DNA of 46,494 nt from Cudoniella acicularis (lineage: Eukaryota > Ascomycota > Leotiomycetes > Helotiales > Helotiaceae), in the NCBI GenBank assembly GCA_013054445.1, contig JAAMPI010000269.1, positions 1 to 46,494 on the forward strand, in the 5' to 3' direction. Below are positions 23,149 to 34,228 of the stretch, in pieces. The notes under the pieces are model-generated. The model ran no database searches. It worked only from the letters and a program-made list of their open reading frames with translations, and was not told the DNA's origin. The position numbers were made by a program, and so were the translations under genes. The stretch's first letter is position 1. Each line of letters begins with the position of its first letter.

Positions 23149-24822
23149 TCACATATAGTAATGTTCGAATGCCGATATACGCCATTGAGGCTCCTCGGGT
23201 TTCCCTGTACGTAGCTTCCGACTGTCATATTCACCCCCCATGACCAATCTCTCGCCCCACAGCTGAAACTCTCTTAATTCTGCCATATAAACACTTGGAT
23301 CCTCGTTCTGTTTTCTAATTGACTTTGCAGTGCGACCCCAGGGTAAAGTTAGATCTGCAAAGAACCGATTTAGTCCTTTTCCCCGTAGTTTCGACAATGG
23401 CTTGATCGCCCTCTCATATGCATTGACGATAGTCTGAGATTCTTCTTCAGTCATTTTGGTCCTGTATTTAGGAGCGTGTTCGGGGAAGAGACTAATATCA
23501 GCCATATGGACGCGTAGTGTAAGGATTGGTAGATTGACCAAGTCTCCAATATGATCAATTGTTTGAAGCCAGTTTTGATAGGCAGGCTCACCATCGCCAA
23601 GATAGTCGTCGTAGAATGGTGGAAAGACGACATCCAAGAATTTCAGGAAACTAAGAGCTTTAGGAGGCACGATATCTCTCAGGAAAATCGATATGTCAAG
23701 TCGCTCAGGAGTGCTTTTCACAGGTCTGTAGCACTCGTCTGAGGGAGGGACGATGACGAAGCGATTTTTGGCGTAGAATGTTGCTTGAGCGTCATGCTGA
23801 AGTTTCCTGCAGACGAGAAACAGAGAGGTGGGTGGAGCCCAGCAGTGGCATATCGATGAGAACGCAGCGTGGTGTCTTTGACAGAAGCAGCCTGCATTCT
23901 TGCGGTCTAAACGCCAACATTTCCGGAATTGACAGGCGGGGAAGCTTGCGGGGTAGCATGGTTGCAGCCATCCAAAACCGTTCTGTCCACAGCTCTGAGC
24001 GCTGTAACGGAGGCTGAATTTGTTCTCGGAGCTCCACTCAACTTCCCTGAGTGGAGTCACCAGGTCTGTATACTGGAGGATTTTGAGGCGAAGCTCCCGT
24101 GGTAGGTCTAAATACCGGAAAGGAGACTTAGCACGAGGGTACTGATATCCTATGGCTCGCATCGAGACCTCTTGGGCCAGCTTCCGCAATGGAAGGTTGG
24201 GCTTTTGTGCTAGACGAATGCGACAGTCTGCAAGAGTCGGAGCAATACGGAGTGGCTCGACCACCCTCTCTGCCGTTTCGGCGTTGGCCGAGTCACAAAC
24301 TAGGAAAAAGCGGAGAGTGGAAGGCTTGACATGAGCTACGATATGAGATGCCGCCCTCTGCCACTCAAAAAGGGTTGCTTGACAAGAAGCCTCCAGGGGT
24401 TTGTCAGATTCCACAAAAGCGTGGTTGCTCCTATGCTCCGGATGGACATCTTGACAAGAATCGTTGAGATAGACTGTGAGCTGGGTCAAAAGTGCGATTG
24501 TATGTGGACTCAGGATCCGGAGTCGTTCCAGATTTTCCTTGTCGCGGTACCGGATGTAAAACGCATTTGTGGAATATAGAATGGGATGGATGTCGGTATA
24601 GAAGGTGCGGCACGTTAAGAGTAGGTCGTGAGAGACTTGGAAGGGACGTTGGGGGGGGCCCCAGTGGTAGTCAATTCCTCGACCTCCATTGAGATCAATC
24701 TCATCGTCGGAAACTAGACCAGCACGTAGGTAGATTTGTTTCCTAAGAACAGCAGGGAGGGAAAGAAAAGGTGGGGGTTTAGTAGCAGGAGTAGCAGGAC
24801 TGCTTATATGAGAGGCCTCCAT
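23149..24822 (-). CDS. Fungal protein with two F-box-like motifs
   Basis: A single exon of 557 residues starting at ATG 24822. There are two F-box-like leucine/proline motifs: FLSLPAVLRKQIYLRAGL near residue 19 and YLDLPRELRLKILQYTDLV near residue 237. Each is followed by the pattern common in these fungal proteins (LLLTCRTFYTDIHPILYS; LFLVCRKLQHDAQATFYA). A central Cys/His-rich stretch (CRFKCW-like, CFCQRHH, CHCW) may bind metal. Such proteins may act as substrate adaptors for SCF ubiquitin ligases, but this one's partner is unknown. No neighbour suggests a role. Intact reading frame. Confidence 0.75.
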   Translation of the reverse strand: MEASHISSPATPATKPPPFLSLPAVLRKQIYLRAGLVSDDEIDLNGGRGIDYHWGPPQRPFQVSHDLLLTCRTFYTDIHPILYSTNAFYIRYRDKENLERLRILSPHTIALLTQLTVYLNDSCQDVHPEHRSNHAFVESDKPLEASCQATLFEWQRAASHIVAHVKPSTLRFFLVCDSANAETAERVVEPLRIAPTLADCRIRLAQKPNLPLRKLAQEVSMRAIGYQYPRAKSPFRYLDLPRELRLKILQYTDLVTPLREVEWSSENKFSLRYSAQSCGQNGFGWLQPCYPASFPACQFRKCWRLDRKNAGCFCQRHHAAFSSICHCWAPPTSLFLVCRKLQHDAQATFYAKNRFVIVPPSDECYRPVKSTPERLDISIFLRDIVPPKALSFLKFLDVVFPPFYDDYLGDGEPAYQNWLQTIDHIGDLVNLPILTLRVHMADISLFPEHAPKYRTKMTEEESQTIVNAYERAIKPLSKLRGKGLNRFFADLTLPWGRTAKSIRKQNEDPSVYMAELREFQLWGERLVMGGEYDSRKLRTGKPEEPQWRISAFEHYYM

Positions 24823-25934
24823 GGTGGTGTTTATGGTGGTGTATTCTGCCTGAGATTGAGATTGAAATTGAGGTTGACGATCGTGGCGTGGGACGTGCTA
24901 AACAATATGTCAGCAAGGCAGGGGATCAGCCTGGTCACGTGAAGGTTGACTTTTCCTCGAATCTCAAAATCTCGCAAGATCATCTGAAATTACCTGTCTA
25001 AACTTATGTGCGACGACATTCACAATTATACTTATAATAGAGGGCTGTGAGGGAAACAACAAGTTGAGGCATATCATGTCGTGACGAAAGGGGAAAGGCG
25101 CGGTCGGAAGAACCTTAGGTAGAAGTGGCCGCGGATAGTCGCGTAGATCTACTCGTGGGACTTCAAGGGCACCAAAACCAGTGTCTCTTTACAGCGAAAA
25201 GTCAGCTACCTCAATCTGGAGTATTGCGACACCTGTGATCGGTGGTCCGATGCTTGGAACAGTTATAACCAGCATTTGAATAGTAGTGCACCCATCGTGA
25301 CTGCGACTCAGACTACAGGACAGAGAGGACTACCGCCAAAATGGGTATGAAAACCATCCGACGACGAGTACTCGTGTCGAGAGCGAGACCCCGGCTAGTC
25401 GTGAGCTGCTAGAAGTCAGTGGAATCATGACCTACTTCGTCGAGAGGCACCTCTAGTACGGGTGTAGAATTTTCACGCTGAGATTACGAGTACAGATCTG
25501 CGATCTGGAAGAATTGCAAGGCAGCCTGCCCGTCACTTGTTAGGGGGTAGTACTGGGCATTTGTTAAGAGATGGACTCGGGTACTTGTTAAGAGAAGGCT
25601 GAAGGGAAGAGGACGGTTGGTTGAGCGTGGTCACACGGGGGATTTAAGGTCCGCTGGAGGCTGGTGCTTGTTGGGGGAGGAGTAACAAGAGCACGATTCC
25701 TGCGCGGATTAGTAGGGCGAGCGTGATTGGAGACCGTGAGTGCGTTTGGGCATGAAGAGCAAAGTTGGAATGACTAGTGGCTTAACGCGATACCGACCAC
25801 TCTACGAGGACCGTCCGAACCACGATGATTGACTCGAGCACTTGCCGTCTGGTTGTTTACTTTATTAAAATATTTAAAATTAAAAATAAAACTTTTATCA
25901 GTTCTATATATATAATCTCTTTTAAAAATAAAAC

Positions 25935-26014
25935 TTATAAATAGTCTTTTATTTAAGATTATATAATATCCTATATAGAGAAATGTATAATCTTAAATAA
26001 AAGACTATTTATAA
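25935..26014. repeat. Perfect 29-bp inverted repeat, MITE-like
   Basis: The left arm 25935-25963 (starts TTATAAATAGTC) is the exact reverse complement of the right arm 25986-26014, with a 22-nt spacer. It sits in an A/T-only block. It could be a miniature inverted-repeat element or the collapsed ends of a decayed transposon. No target-site duplication is obvious. Confidence 0.75.
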
Positions 26015-26359
26015 ATTATTTTTTTAAATATTTTTCTATATTTAGATATGTTGTATTATTAGGTAATAAGCACTATTCTAAGCTTAAGGTTTAAACCTTA
26101 GTAGAATCTTCTAGGTTGTTCTTTGATTTATAAGCTTTGATTTTAAGCTCTGATTTATAAGCGTTGATTTCTAAGCTATAGAAGCTTCTAGTAACTACAC
26201 TTGTAGTATATATAGTCCGCTCACNCCTTTGTAGATAGATAAGTCTTTAAGTTAAATTCATATTATTATTCCACATACTTGAATCACTCTCGACCTAACA
26301 GTCGACTCTTCTTCCGCCATCCACCTTAGCCGCCTACCGACGACTATATAGATATATCT

Positions 26360-26388
26360 TCTATATACTATATACCGCGTACTACGGC
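26360..26388 (-). repeat. Dispersed repeat copy B (29 bp)
   Basis: Exact reverse complement of 3151-3179. Its flanks are AT-rich. It marks the same element family on both sides of the gene block at 4-25 kb. Confidence 0.7.
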
Positions 26389-26439
26389 TATATACCCTTA
26401 CCTCCAACAGTATACTTACATAAGTTCCTTATTGTTAGG

Positions 26440-26774
26440 ATTTATACTAACACTTTATAGTTCTTCTTTAACTTCGGTCCTAATATAACAACGTTCATTA
26501 TTACCGCTAAAGTTTCCCCTCCCGAGTTAGAGGTTTCGCGTATAGACTTTCTACTACGGTAGGAAAACTGGGAGGGATTCTCTTAGCCCTTCTCTTCAAT
26601 TATCTTTCTAGGACGACAGTCATCGGTCTTGCGAATGTGCTTTGGATTTTCTTTGCTTGTAATATTTTCGGTGCGATTAGTACTTGGTTTTTGATTCCTG
26701 AAACCATAAAAAGAGATACGGATGTGGTTGATTATCAAGAATGGCAAGAGGCTAGCGGCCAGAGCGAGAAGTAG
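26440..26774 (+). pseudogene. 3' remnant of an MFS inorganic phosphate transporter (PHS-like)
   Basis: The plus strand reads as the last two to three membrane helices of a phosphate:H+ symporter: FFFNFGPNITTFII, then FPSRVRGFAYRLSTTVGKLG, then VLWIFFACNIFGAISTWFL, PETIKRDTDVVDYQEW and a TAG stop at 26772-26774. The part from about 26513 is fully open. Upstream there is a TAG at 26458-26460 where Gln (CAG) is expected, and one T is missing in a TTT run before the FPSRVRG segment. Nothing of the 5' two thirds is visible; AT-rich repeat DNA takes its place. This is a truncated, RIP-touched gene relic. Confidence 0.7.
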
Positions 26775-27227
26775 AAAAATAGAACGGTCTTAATATAATT
26801 TCCTGTCTCTAGGGTATAGTTTGTTAGGCAATGTTTTGTTTATGTCGGGTTTCTCTGTCTTTCTAATCTATATAGAGGTAGAAACTTTTCGACGGATTTC
26901 TTTGGAGTTAGTACTATTTACATTTATATTTATTATGTTGTAAAAGAAGAGATACTTTAAATATGAGCTACTATAAGAAAGCCGTTCCTAAGTCACCGGT
27001 TTATAAAACTATATATCCAGTACAGTATAGCGGTAAAGCAGCAGAGCAGTTTTTTTCGGTAACAAAAATTGACACAAGAAGCATCTGGGAATCTGTTATA
27101 AAATTAATCTTAGACTACAAAAATAAATATAATTTTGTCTCTTATACATGGGTGAATATTTCTGCGAATAATACATTATTCCTTCTCCTTTGAAAACCCT
27201 CTCGCTGGATTCCATTTCCAACGCCGC
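26775..27227. other. Intergenic region, no gene seen
   Basis: AT-rich 3' flank of the transporter relic and 3' flank of the ABC transporter. One open frame at 26963-27193 (76 codons, plus) has no recognised features and is not called. Confidence 0.5.
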
Positions 27228-30200
27228 CTATGAAGTTTCCACTACCTTCTGCTTTTTTGGAACCCTGACAAGCCAATATACTGCAAACGTTGCAGCGATA
27301 TTAAAAGCAATGAAGACAAACATAACACCGAAATCCATCCAACGATCTTTGTAATTGATATGAAACTGTGCAAGAAGAGTATCGGTATCCGCGTATGGGC
27401 AATAGTTGCATACAGTTGTAGATTCTGGGTTAGTGACTCTGCCACCAGCAAAGCTGAGAAATTCTCCCAAGTACTCTGCACAGGTGGCATTTCCTTGGAC
27501 TTGGAAAGGGAGAAGCTCGATGTCGCTGCAAATAATAGGCTTTTTTGCAACGCCAGAAGCAAACATACCGCGGACTAAATAAGTGAATGGCGAGATCCAG
27601 TACATGAATGTCCAGAATTTGGGGAGTCCGCTATACGGCACAAGAACGCCGCAGAATATGAGTATAAGGTAGAAAAGAAGAGAACCGACATTTACGATAG
27701 TCTCTCGGTGTTCCATTCCGACAGTGAGTAGATGCGAAAAGGTTGACGTAAAAAAGTAGAAAAGCGGTGAAAAAAGAGAAACATGAGAGCTGCTCGCTCG
27801 GACATTTCTCCTTGGTCGATAAAAATGTACATTCCAATAGGGTAGTAGAACAGTAGGAAAGTGAAGGTAGCTAGCACAGCTTGACACGCTGCCTCCGTGA
27901 TGACAGCCGATATCAAAAACGCTATCCAGGAGAAAGTCTTCGAAGGGCCTTCTCGAGCTTCGAACAGAGCACGGCGGTCAAGGAACTGAGCTACAATCTG
28001 TTGCATGAGATTGCTCAGAATTGTATAGAATGTGAAAATGGCGAAAAGCTGGCTTTGCAGGCCTTGGAGAGACGTTGGGGATTTCCAACACGAGAAAGAT
28101 ATCGCGATTGCAGCGCCACAGCTAAAGAGAAACTTTGCCCAAAGGAATGCGGGAGTGCGCCAGTACTCCACAAAAGTTCGCCTCAGAAGGTACCATATTT
28201 GGGTAGCCAAGGGCACTGCGTATTCGTTGTACTCTTTGTTGTGGCCGTGGGTCGAGATTGGGGTTTCTTGAACAGTAATTCTGGCGATCTCCTGTTTTAG
28301 AGCTTGTTTTTCCGTAGATTTCTGCCATTCTTCAAACCAATTAATCGAAGAAGACTTATTTTCTGTAATCTCCATCATCCACTCGGCTGCACTCTCTTCG
28401 GCTTGCAAGGGCCTTGCGCCTTTGCTTTCCAGATATGAAACCATAGTACGACACTTGGTCCCAACATCTCCAAAGTATACAGTCTGACCTCCTTTCTCAA
28501 TGAGTAGGATCTTGTCGAACATTTGCAGCAGAAGCGACGACGGCTGGTGGATCGTGCATAAAATTGCCTGGCCATGATCGGCAAGTTTCCGAAGCAAGGT
28601 GCATATCGTCCATGCCGTTTGACTATCTAACCCGGATGTAGGCTCGTCAAGAAAGAGAAGAAACTCGGGTTTGGCTGCCATCTCAAGTCCGATGGTTAGG
28701 CGCTTCCGTTGCTCTACGTTCAAGCCCTCACCGGGTACGCCGACAATAGCGTCTGCAAATTCTTGCATTTCGAGGACATCAATGACTTCCTCAACGTACG
28801 CTAGCTTCTCAGCTCTCGGGATATTTCTAGGCTGGCGTAATATAGCAGCAAACTCTAAGGATTCCCTCACAGTAGCGGTTGGGAGGTGGACATCTTGCTG
28901 CTGCGCGAATCCAGTTTTCCGTTGAAAATCGGGACCTCTTTGCTGGCCATTTACACAAACTTTGCCTGATACTGTACCAACAGATGCTCGCTGGGAAAGC
29001 ACATCAAGAATAGTCGTCTTTCCAGCCCCAGTGGCGCCCATTAAAGCGGTCAATGTCCCTTGTTGTACCCATCCATTGACCTCGGTCAAGAGCCGTTTTG
29101 GGTTTCCGTCTGCTTTGATATCGTAGCAAAGATTGTCCCAACTGAAAGTTGACATAGGCATAGTGACACGCTCGGGTGCTTCCTCCTGCCTCTTTTTCTC
29201 AGCGATTGGAAGCGCGATAGCAGGTGGGCTTCCAGTTTTCGCTTCCTCGTCCAATTTGGCATTGATGATTGGAGACTTGCTGCGTAGAAAAAGAAGAACC
29301 TCGCCTTTCGATTTCTTAGCAAGAATGTATTCGGACGATACAATATGAACGCCGCAAAGCCCAAGCATTATGATCAAAAGAATCCAGTAATTCCTATAGA
29401 ATTTAGCAACTTTCAAGTGCACTGTAGTATATGGGTAGCGTACCTCCAAAGATGATTAGGGAAGTATTCGAAGACAGTCTCCAAGTAGGTTGTCCCATCG
29501 ACGAATGTTTGTCCTGGCAAGGCCCCGACGCTAGGGCATATTTTCTGGGTAGCAGGAATCATGCTGTATCCCGGTCCCGACGGCACTAATTGATCGCACT
29601 GGAACTTTCTACCATGGAACTAAAACAGCACGTTAGCATACGCGGCATATAAGGAATTCACCCAGAACCAAGTCTCTTACTTCATTGATCATGACACTCT
29701 CAAAGGCATATGCTACAGGATTGAAATAGCGAATCCAAGAGAACCAGGGATGCATGTATCTTTCCGGTATAACGAATCCAGTGTATAAAATGAAGAAGAT
29801 AATGGCGACACCGATCGGGACCATTGAACCTTGCAGTGTTCGACTTATAGATCCAACAGAACGGTAGAACATGGACATGGTCATAAGTACTGTGAAGCAG
29901 AAAAACAAATAGGTGAAAAATGCCGAAGCGCTGCGCCGAAGGTTCGTCATGAAGTATATGACAATGTTGAAGAATAGAGATGTAACAAACTTTGTTGGTA
30001 TATCGACTAACATGGCCGAGGCAGCTTCAGCAAATGGATGATAAAATGCTGACTGTTTCTCTACAATGGGTCGTTGTGCCCAAACCGCAAGTACCTAGAT
30101 AGAAAGGTGAGCTAACGCAACTAATCATGCAAGGAAGAGTTAATACCTCGAATCCTGTCATGAAGGAGTTGAGAAGAACCACGAAAAAGAGTAAAATGGT

Positions 30201-31653
30201 GCGCCTGTTCAAGCTTTCGCTCGTTTCACTAAGACTATAGAATACGCTGCCTACAATCACCCCAATAACGGTATTTCCAATGACTGTAGATATTGGAAGT
30301 GCAATATTGTTTCTATTTCGCTGCAGGCCACGACGAATACACAGCCCTATTTGTCGAGGAACTGTGATATTGTATGGCGAATATTGGCGACTAGTAGAAA
30401 TCATAAGCATATGCCCTCTTATAATCATAAGAGTTCACTTACATAGACCGGTCTCGCTCAGCCGTGCGCGACTTTCGCCACTGATCAACCATTTCAGCCT
30501 GCGATGAGCATGCCTGATCAAAGCTATGGATTTCGTCAAGCAGCCGTTTTCGTTCATTGCTCTGGCTCCATCGAAGTGCAAACTGCTCGGCTGTAACTGG
30601 GATGTTGGGCAGCCTGTCATCCCGTACGAGATGCCGTGCTTCGGTCGGGTTCGTCAAAGCCGTGAAAAAGTCTCCGGTAGTCATTTGGCTAGGACGTTGA
30701 TAGCCAAGAGAGTAGAAATAATCAATTCCCTCCGCCCACGTACCGAAGAAGATCTGTCGCCCTTGATATAGAACCGTGACTTTGTCAAACAGATTCAACG
30801 CTTTCTGGGAGGCTTGATAAAGACTGACAATAGTGGTGGCACCTCGATACGTCGAGAGATTCCTGAAATGATGAATAATCTTAAGGGCGGTTGCGCTGTC
30901 CATGCCTCGAGTACTGTTGTCCCAGCACTGGACTGCAGACAGGCCGACCATAGCTTCAGCGATACTCAGGCGTTTCTTCTCTCCACCGCTAATGCCACGA
31001 ATGATTTCATTTCCAACTTGAGTCTTCACCGAGCCCGAGAGGTTGAAAATATCTGTTAAGACATTCTGGACGACGCTAATGTACTCTGGATTTGAAGACC
31101 GTGTTGCCACCGCAAAGCCCAGTGTCTCCTCAACGGTGAGCTCAGGAAAGTGGACATCCAATTCCGCTGTATAGGTCCATTCTGACCGGAACTCCCTTTG
31201 GATATATTTGGATGATGTTCCTTGATAGTTGAGCGATGATCCTTTCCCCACGTATATGCCATTCCCACTAGCTTGGCCCGCAAGAGCTTTCAAAAAGGTA
31301 GTGCAGCCGCTACCCGGGCGACCCAGAACCGCCAGCATTTCTCCGCTTTTGACCAAGCCATCGATATGTGTTAGAATGTCCACCTGTCTCTCGGTCTGGG
31401 CTCGAAAAGCACTTCTCAAAAATTCGAATATTTGTAACGGGGCTGTGGTAACGGTATGGAGGTAGTCGCTAGTCGGCAGAAGCCCGTAGACGTGGAGGTT
31501 CTGGACGGATATGCCAATACGCGGATAACGATGAGGCGATGCGCTCTTGACTTTTAGACGGTGAATAAGGTCGATAAGAGGGTCTTGAGTTGAGTTATTC
31601 GGTGGTTGCAAGTCAGACGGAAGTGACTCCAGTGAGACATGGCTATCCATCAT
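27228..31653 (-). CDS. PDR-type (ABCG) full-length ABC transporter, two frameshifts
   Basis: Plasma-membrane exporter of hydrophobic compounds. Exons 31653-30443, 30390-30147, 30094-29681, 29619-29444 and 29393-27228 join through canonical introns, about 1402 residues (family usually about 1400-1500). Order is NBD1-TMD1-NBD2-TMD2. NBD1 shows the fungal PDR variants: Walker A GRPGSGCTT, signature SGGEKKR, Walker B region QCWDNSTRGMDS. NBD2 shows GATGAGKTT, LNVEQRKR and FLDEPTSGLDS. In TMD2 two 6-T runs (minus strand; 27770-27775 and 27750-27755) each carry one T too many, breaking and then moving the frame; removing one T from each gives a continuous helix sequence FLFFTAFLLFTSTFSHLL. It is divergent from a rhodopsin-like receptor and close to steroid-type enzymes, suggesting an export role in that cluster (inference). 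Confidence 0.9.
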
Positions 31654-32269
31654 GGAATTTTTGCAGCTCCCTAACAGTCAACTGTTGAGGATGTTGGTGT
31701 GCAAAGCGGGCGCGTGTGTAGGGTACAAACGCCACAGGACGCCTCTGGCCTCTTTGGCGCTCAAGTGCCGTCGGAAGGCTTTTTCGAACCTCTGAATCTT
31801 TAGCTGGTGGGCGGTCCAGATCGATGCTACAACGCCGTAGACACACAGCGAACAGGAGGAGAGAAGTGAATTCTGGAAAGGGTGTGGTACGAGTGCAGAA
31901 CAACCGGTTGTGCCTTTGCTGTATCAAGCTGCATGCCGGTAAAGCACGCTGCACGTGGCACAACGCATGGCAGGGAGGTGTGAATCATACCATTTCGGTC
32001 TTTCAGAATCAACTGCCTGGGATGGTTGCGCAACTCGCGCATACTGCAAGTAGTATGCACGACATAGCGGACCCGAATCCTCTGCAGCAAAACACATACT
32101 CCACAATTCACGTCGGGAGAGCACTACCCCCTTTTGACGCAGATAACAACTCAAGCTCCAGCTACTGCTTTATTTGCTCCAGGCTTGAGCCCTAGTCACA
32201 ATTTGACTGTGATCCCGAATCTTTCAGATCGACTCTGACTTCGAACAATCTACCAAAGTCCAAAGCAAT
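31654..32269. promoter_or_regulatory. Divergent intergenic region, ABC transporter / rhodopsin-like gene
   Basis: 616 bp between two outward-facing genes, so it should contain both promoters. Overlapping open frames on both strands (up to 123 codons) have no domains. No clear TATA box was found. Confidence 0.45.
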
Positions 32270-33764
32270 ATGTCCAACTCAACGGATGCTATGTTAGCGG
32301 CGCTGGCCAATTACCCGGCAATGCCACCTCCACCCGGCGTTCAGTCAAACTTCGACCATCCGCAGACAGATGGGAAGGTTCTCATTATTGTGGGCATACT
32401 TTCCACCATCCTTCCCTTCATCGCAGTGGTTCTACGGTTGTATGCGAGAAAATACGTATCGCGGCAATCGATCTGGTGGGATGATGGTCAGTCACTCCAG
32501 TTCAAAGCTCAAAATTTATTTCTTCTTTAATAATTGACAAGTATCCAGGCCTCTGTCTCCTTGCTGTCGTGAGTTTTTGAATATTGCAGTTGTCCCGGCG
32601 GCTAATATATGGTCTAGCTGGGGTCCATCGTCCATACAACCTTGATGATCAAGAGTAATACCTCTGCTGTGATATTCTCTGTTTCAAGACTACTCGCCTC
32701 AATACGTTTGCTAACATAACATAACCTCCCTCATAGACCTCGACAACGGACTCGGAAAACACATGTGGGATATTCGCGCGTTGAGTTTGACGCATAATCG
32801 ACTGGTAGTACGCGAAGATCCCGAATGAAATAATGCAGATGTTGATTTTGGCTGATGATAGGCAGGTACTGGTGGTCATGAACGACGTCATCGCCTTCAC
32901 AACTTATCTTGTCCGCTGCTCGATCTTGCTGCTCTACTACCGCCTGTTCAACGTCTCTGATCTTTCGCGCCGCTTGGTGTGGGTGGGCTTAGCTCTTTGC
33001 ACAATCATCACTATTCCAAATCTAGGTGTCATCATCACCCGTGATGTCAAATGCAGCGAGCCCACTTCTATCTTGACTACGACCTTTTGCCACACACGCA
33101 CCGTGAGTACAAACATTATCACCTTCGATGTCTTCAATGTCGTCTTGGATTTCTATATCCTTTTTATCCCTCTGCATCAGGTACGCGGGCTACAGATGAA
33201 AGCAACAAAGAAGCGCAGATTGATTGCCCTCTTTGGGGTCGGCTTCCTGTAAGTACATCCTCTCAGTGTCCTGGTGGAGAAGCCCATTAACAACCTCTTC
33301 CAGGGCGTGTGCCATGGCAGTGGCGCAATCCCTTTGGGTTGCTATACACTTCACTGACCCGGACACCCTGCGGTACGCGTTGTGGGTAGGGCTCTTTGCG
33401 TGAGTTACCCTTTGGCAGCCCCCGTTGGCCACATGCTTCTGCAAAAGATTCCCCCGCCTTGTCTCGCGAAACTAAGGAGTGTTAATATCTCGTTAGAATC
33501 TTGGAGGTCAACATTGCCCTGCTCTGTAGTTGCGCTATATTCATGCCTGCCATCTGGAAGACCCGTCCTTCACTCTCTCTATCGTCGTTGTTGCAAGGGA
33601 AAAAGGGCAGCAGCAGGTATGCTCTTGGATCGGGCAGTCGGCGTCTGAGCGGCGAACAATCCAACGGTTCACACAAAAACGAGCCCCATTTTAGCCCAGA
33701 TAGCATGGAACTTGAAGATGGAAGCACCCGCAGGTTGGCGGTGCACGAGCGATCAAATGTCTAA
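32270..33764 (+). CDS. Fungal rhodopsin-like integral membrane protein
   Basis: Seven exons: 32270-32486, 32549-32568, 32618-32654, 32737-32804, 32866-33248, 33304-33399 and 33497-33764; total 1089 bp, 362 residues. Predicted seven-helix membrane protein of the fungal rhodopsin-like (SAT4/PTH11-related) group: first helix VLIIVGILSTILPFIAVVLR, then WWDDG, GLGKHMWDI, helices with LLLYYRLFNV and GVIITRDVKC, and a last helix with ILEVNIALLCSCAIFMPAI. The cytosolic Ser-rich tail ends ERSNV. Exons 2 and 3 are only 20 and 37 bp but are needed for a continuous helix 2 (GLCLLAVLGSIVHTTLMIK). The family is implicated in surface or nutrient sensing; ligand unknown. Head-to-head with the ABC exporter. 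Confidence 0.85.
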
Positions 33765-34228
33765 AATGCAGATATCTCCAACGAGGATGAGGAACATACG
33801 ACAATATCCTCTTCTTTTGCGAGATCGAAAATTTCTAAGTTTCTCTTACGGGGACTCTTTGCAATTGACTCGAGGATGAAATGTAATTATATTTTTTTAT
33901 GGAGCGATATATCAGATTGCTTTGGAATCCATATTGAAATTATACATCAAAATTGATGCGGAAAGTCTGGGGGGAGAAGGGGGGGGGGGGGTTGTCTAGG
34001 CGTGTTCTGTATTGTAGAGTCTTTTAATCACATTTTGGAACTCAAATAGCAAGAGCGCTGTGACACAGTGAAATTTGTGCATAAATACTGTATTATCCCG
34101 GCTGCCCCCAATTTAAGCAATAGGCGCCAAGGATTCATTCTATAAAACGCCCTCTTCCACTTTTCTCAAACTTCGCTTTGATCGTGAATCAACTCTTCAC
34201 GAAACTCATATTTGCCAGCAGAATTACG
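33765..34228. promoter_or_regulatory. Intergenic region with promoter of first Erg26-like gene
   Basis: 464 bp. It contains an 11-base G run near 33980 and a TATAAAA box at 34141-34147, 82 bp upstream of the ATG at 34229. No gene. Confidence 0.5.

Larger units (their letters stand above)
24823..26439. other. Intergenic and decayed repeat region
   Basis: 24823-25860 has ordinary composition with no supported gene. A short element around TTGTTA(A)GAGA recurs three times near 25538-25595. 25860-26230 is extremely AT-rich and contains a perfect 29-bp inverted repeat (25935-26014); one N is at 26225. 26340-26400 carries a dispersed repeat shared with 3151-3179. The block runs directly into a truncated transporter gene, so it is probably an inserted, RIP-decayed element. 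Confidence 0.55.

Noticed and set aside
26963..27193. 76-codon plus-strand frame
   Set aside because: AT-rich sequence with no motif; cannot be linked to the transporter relic.
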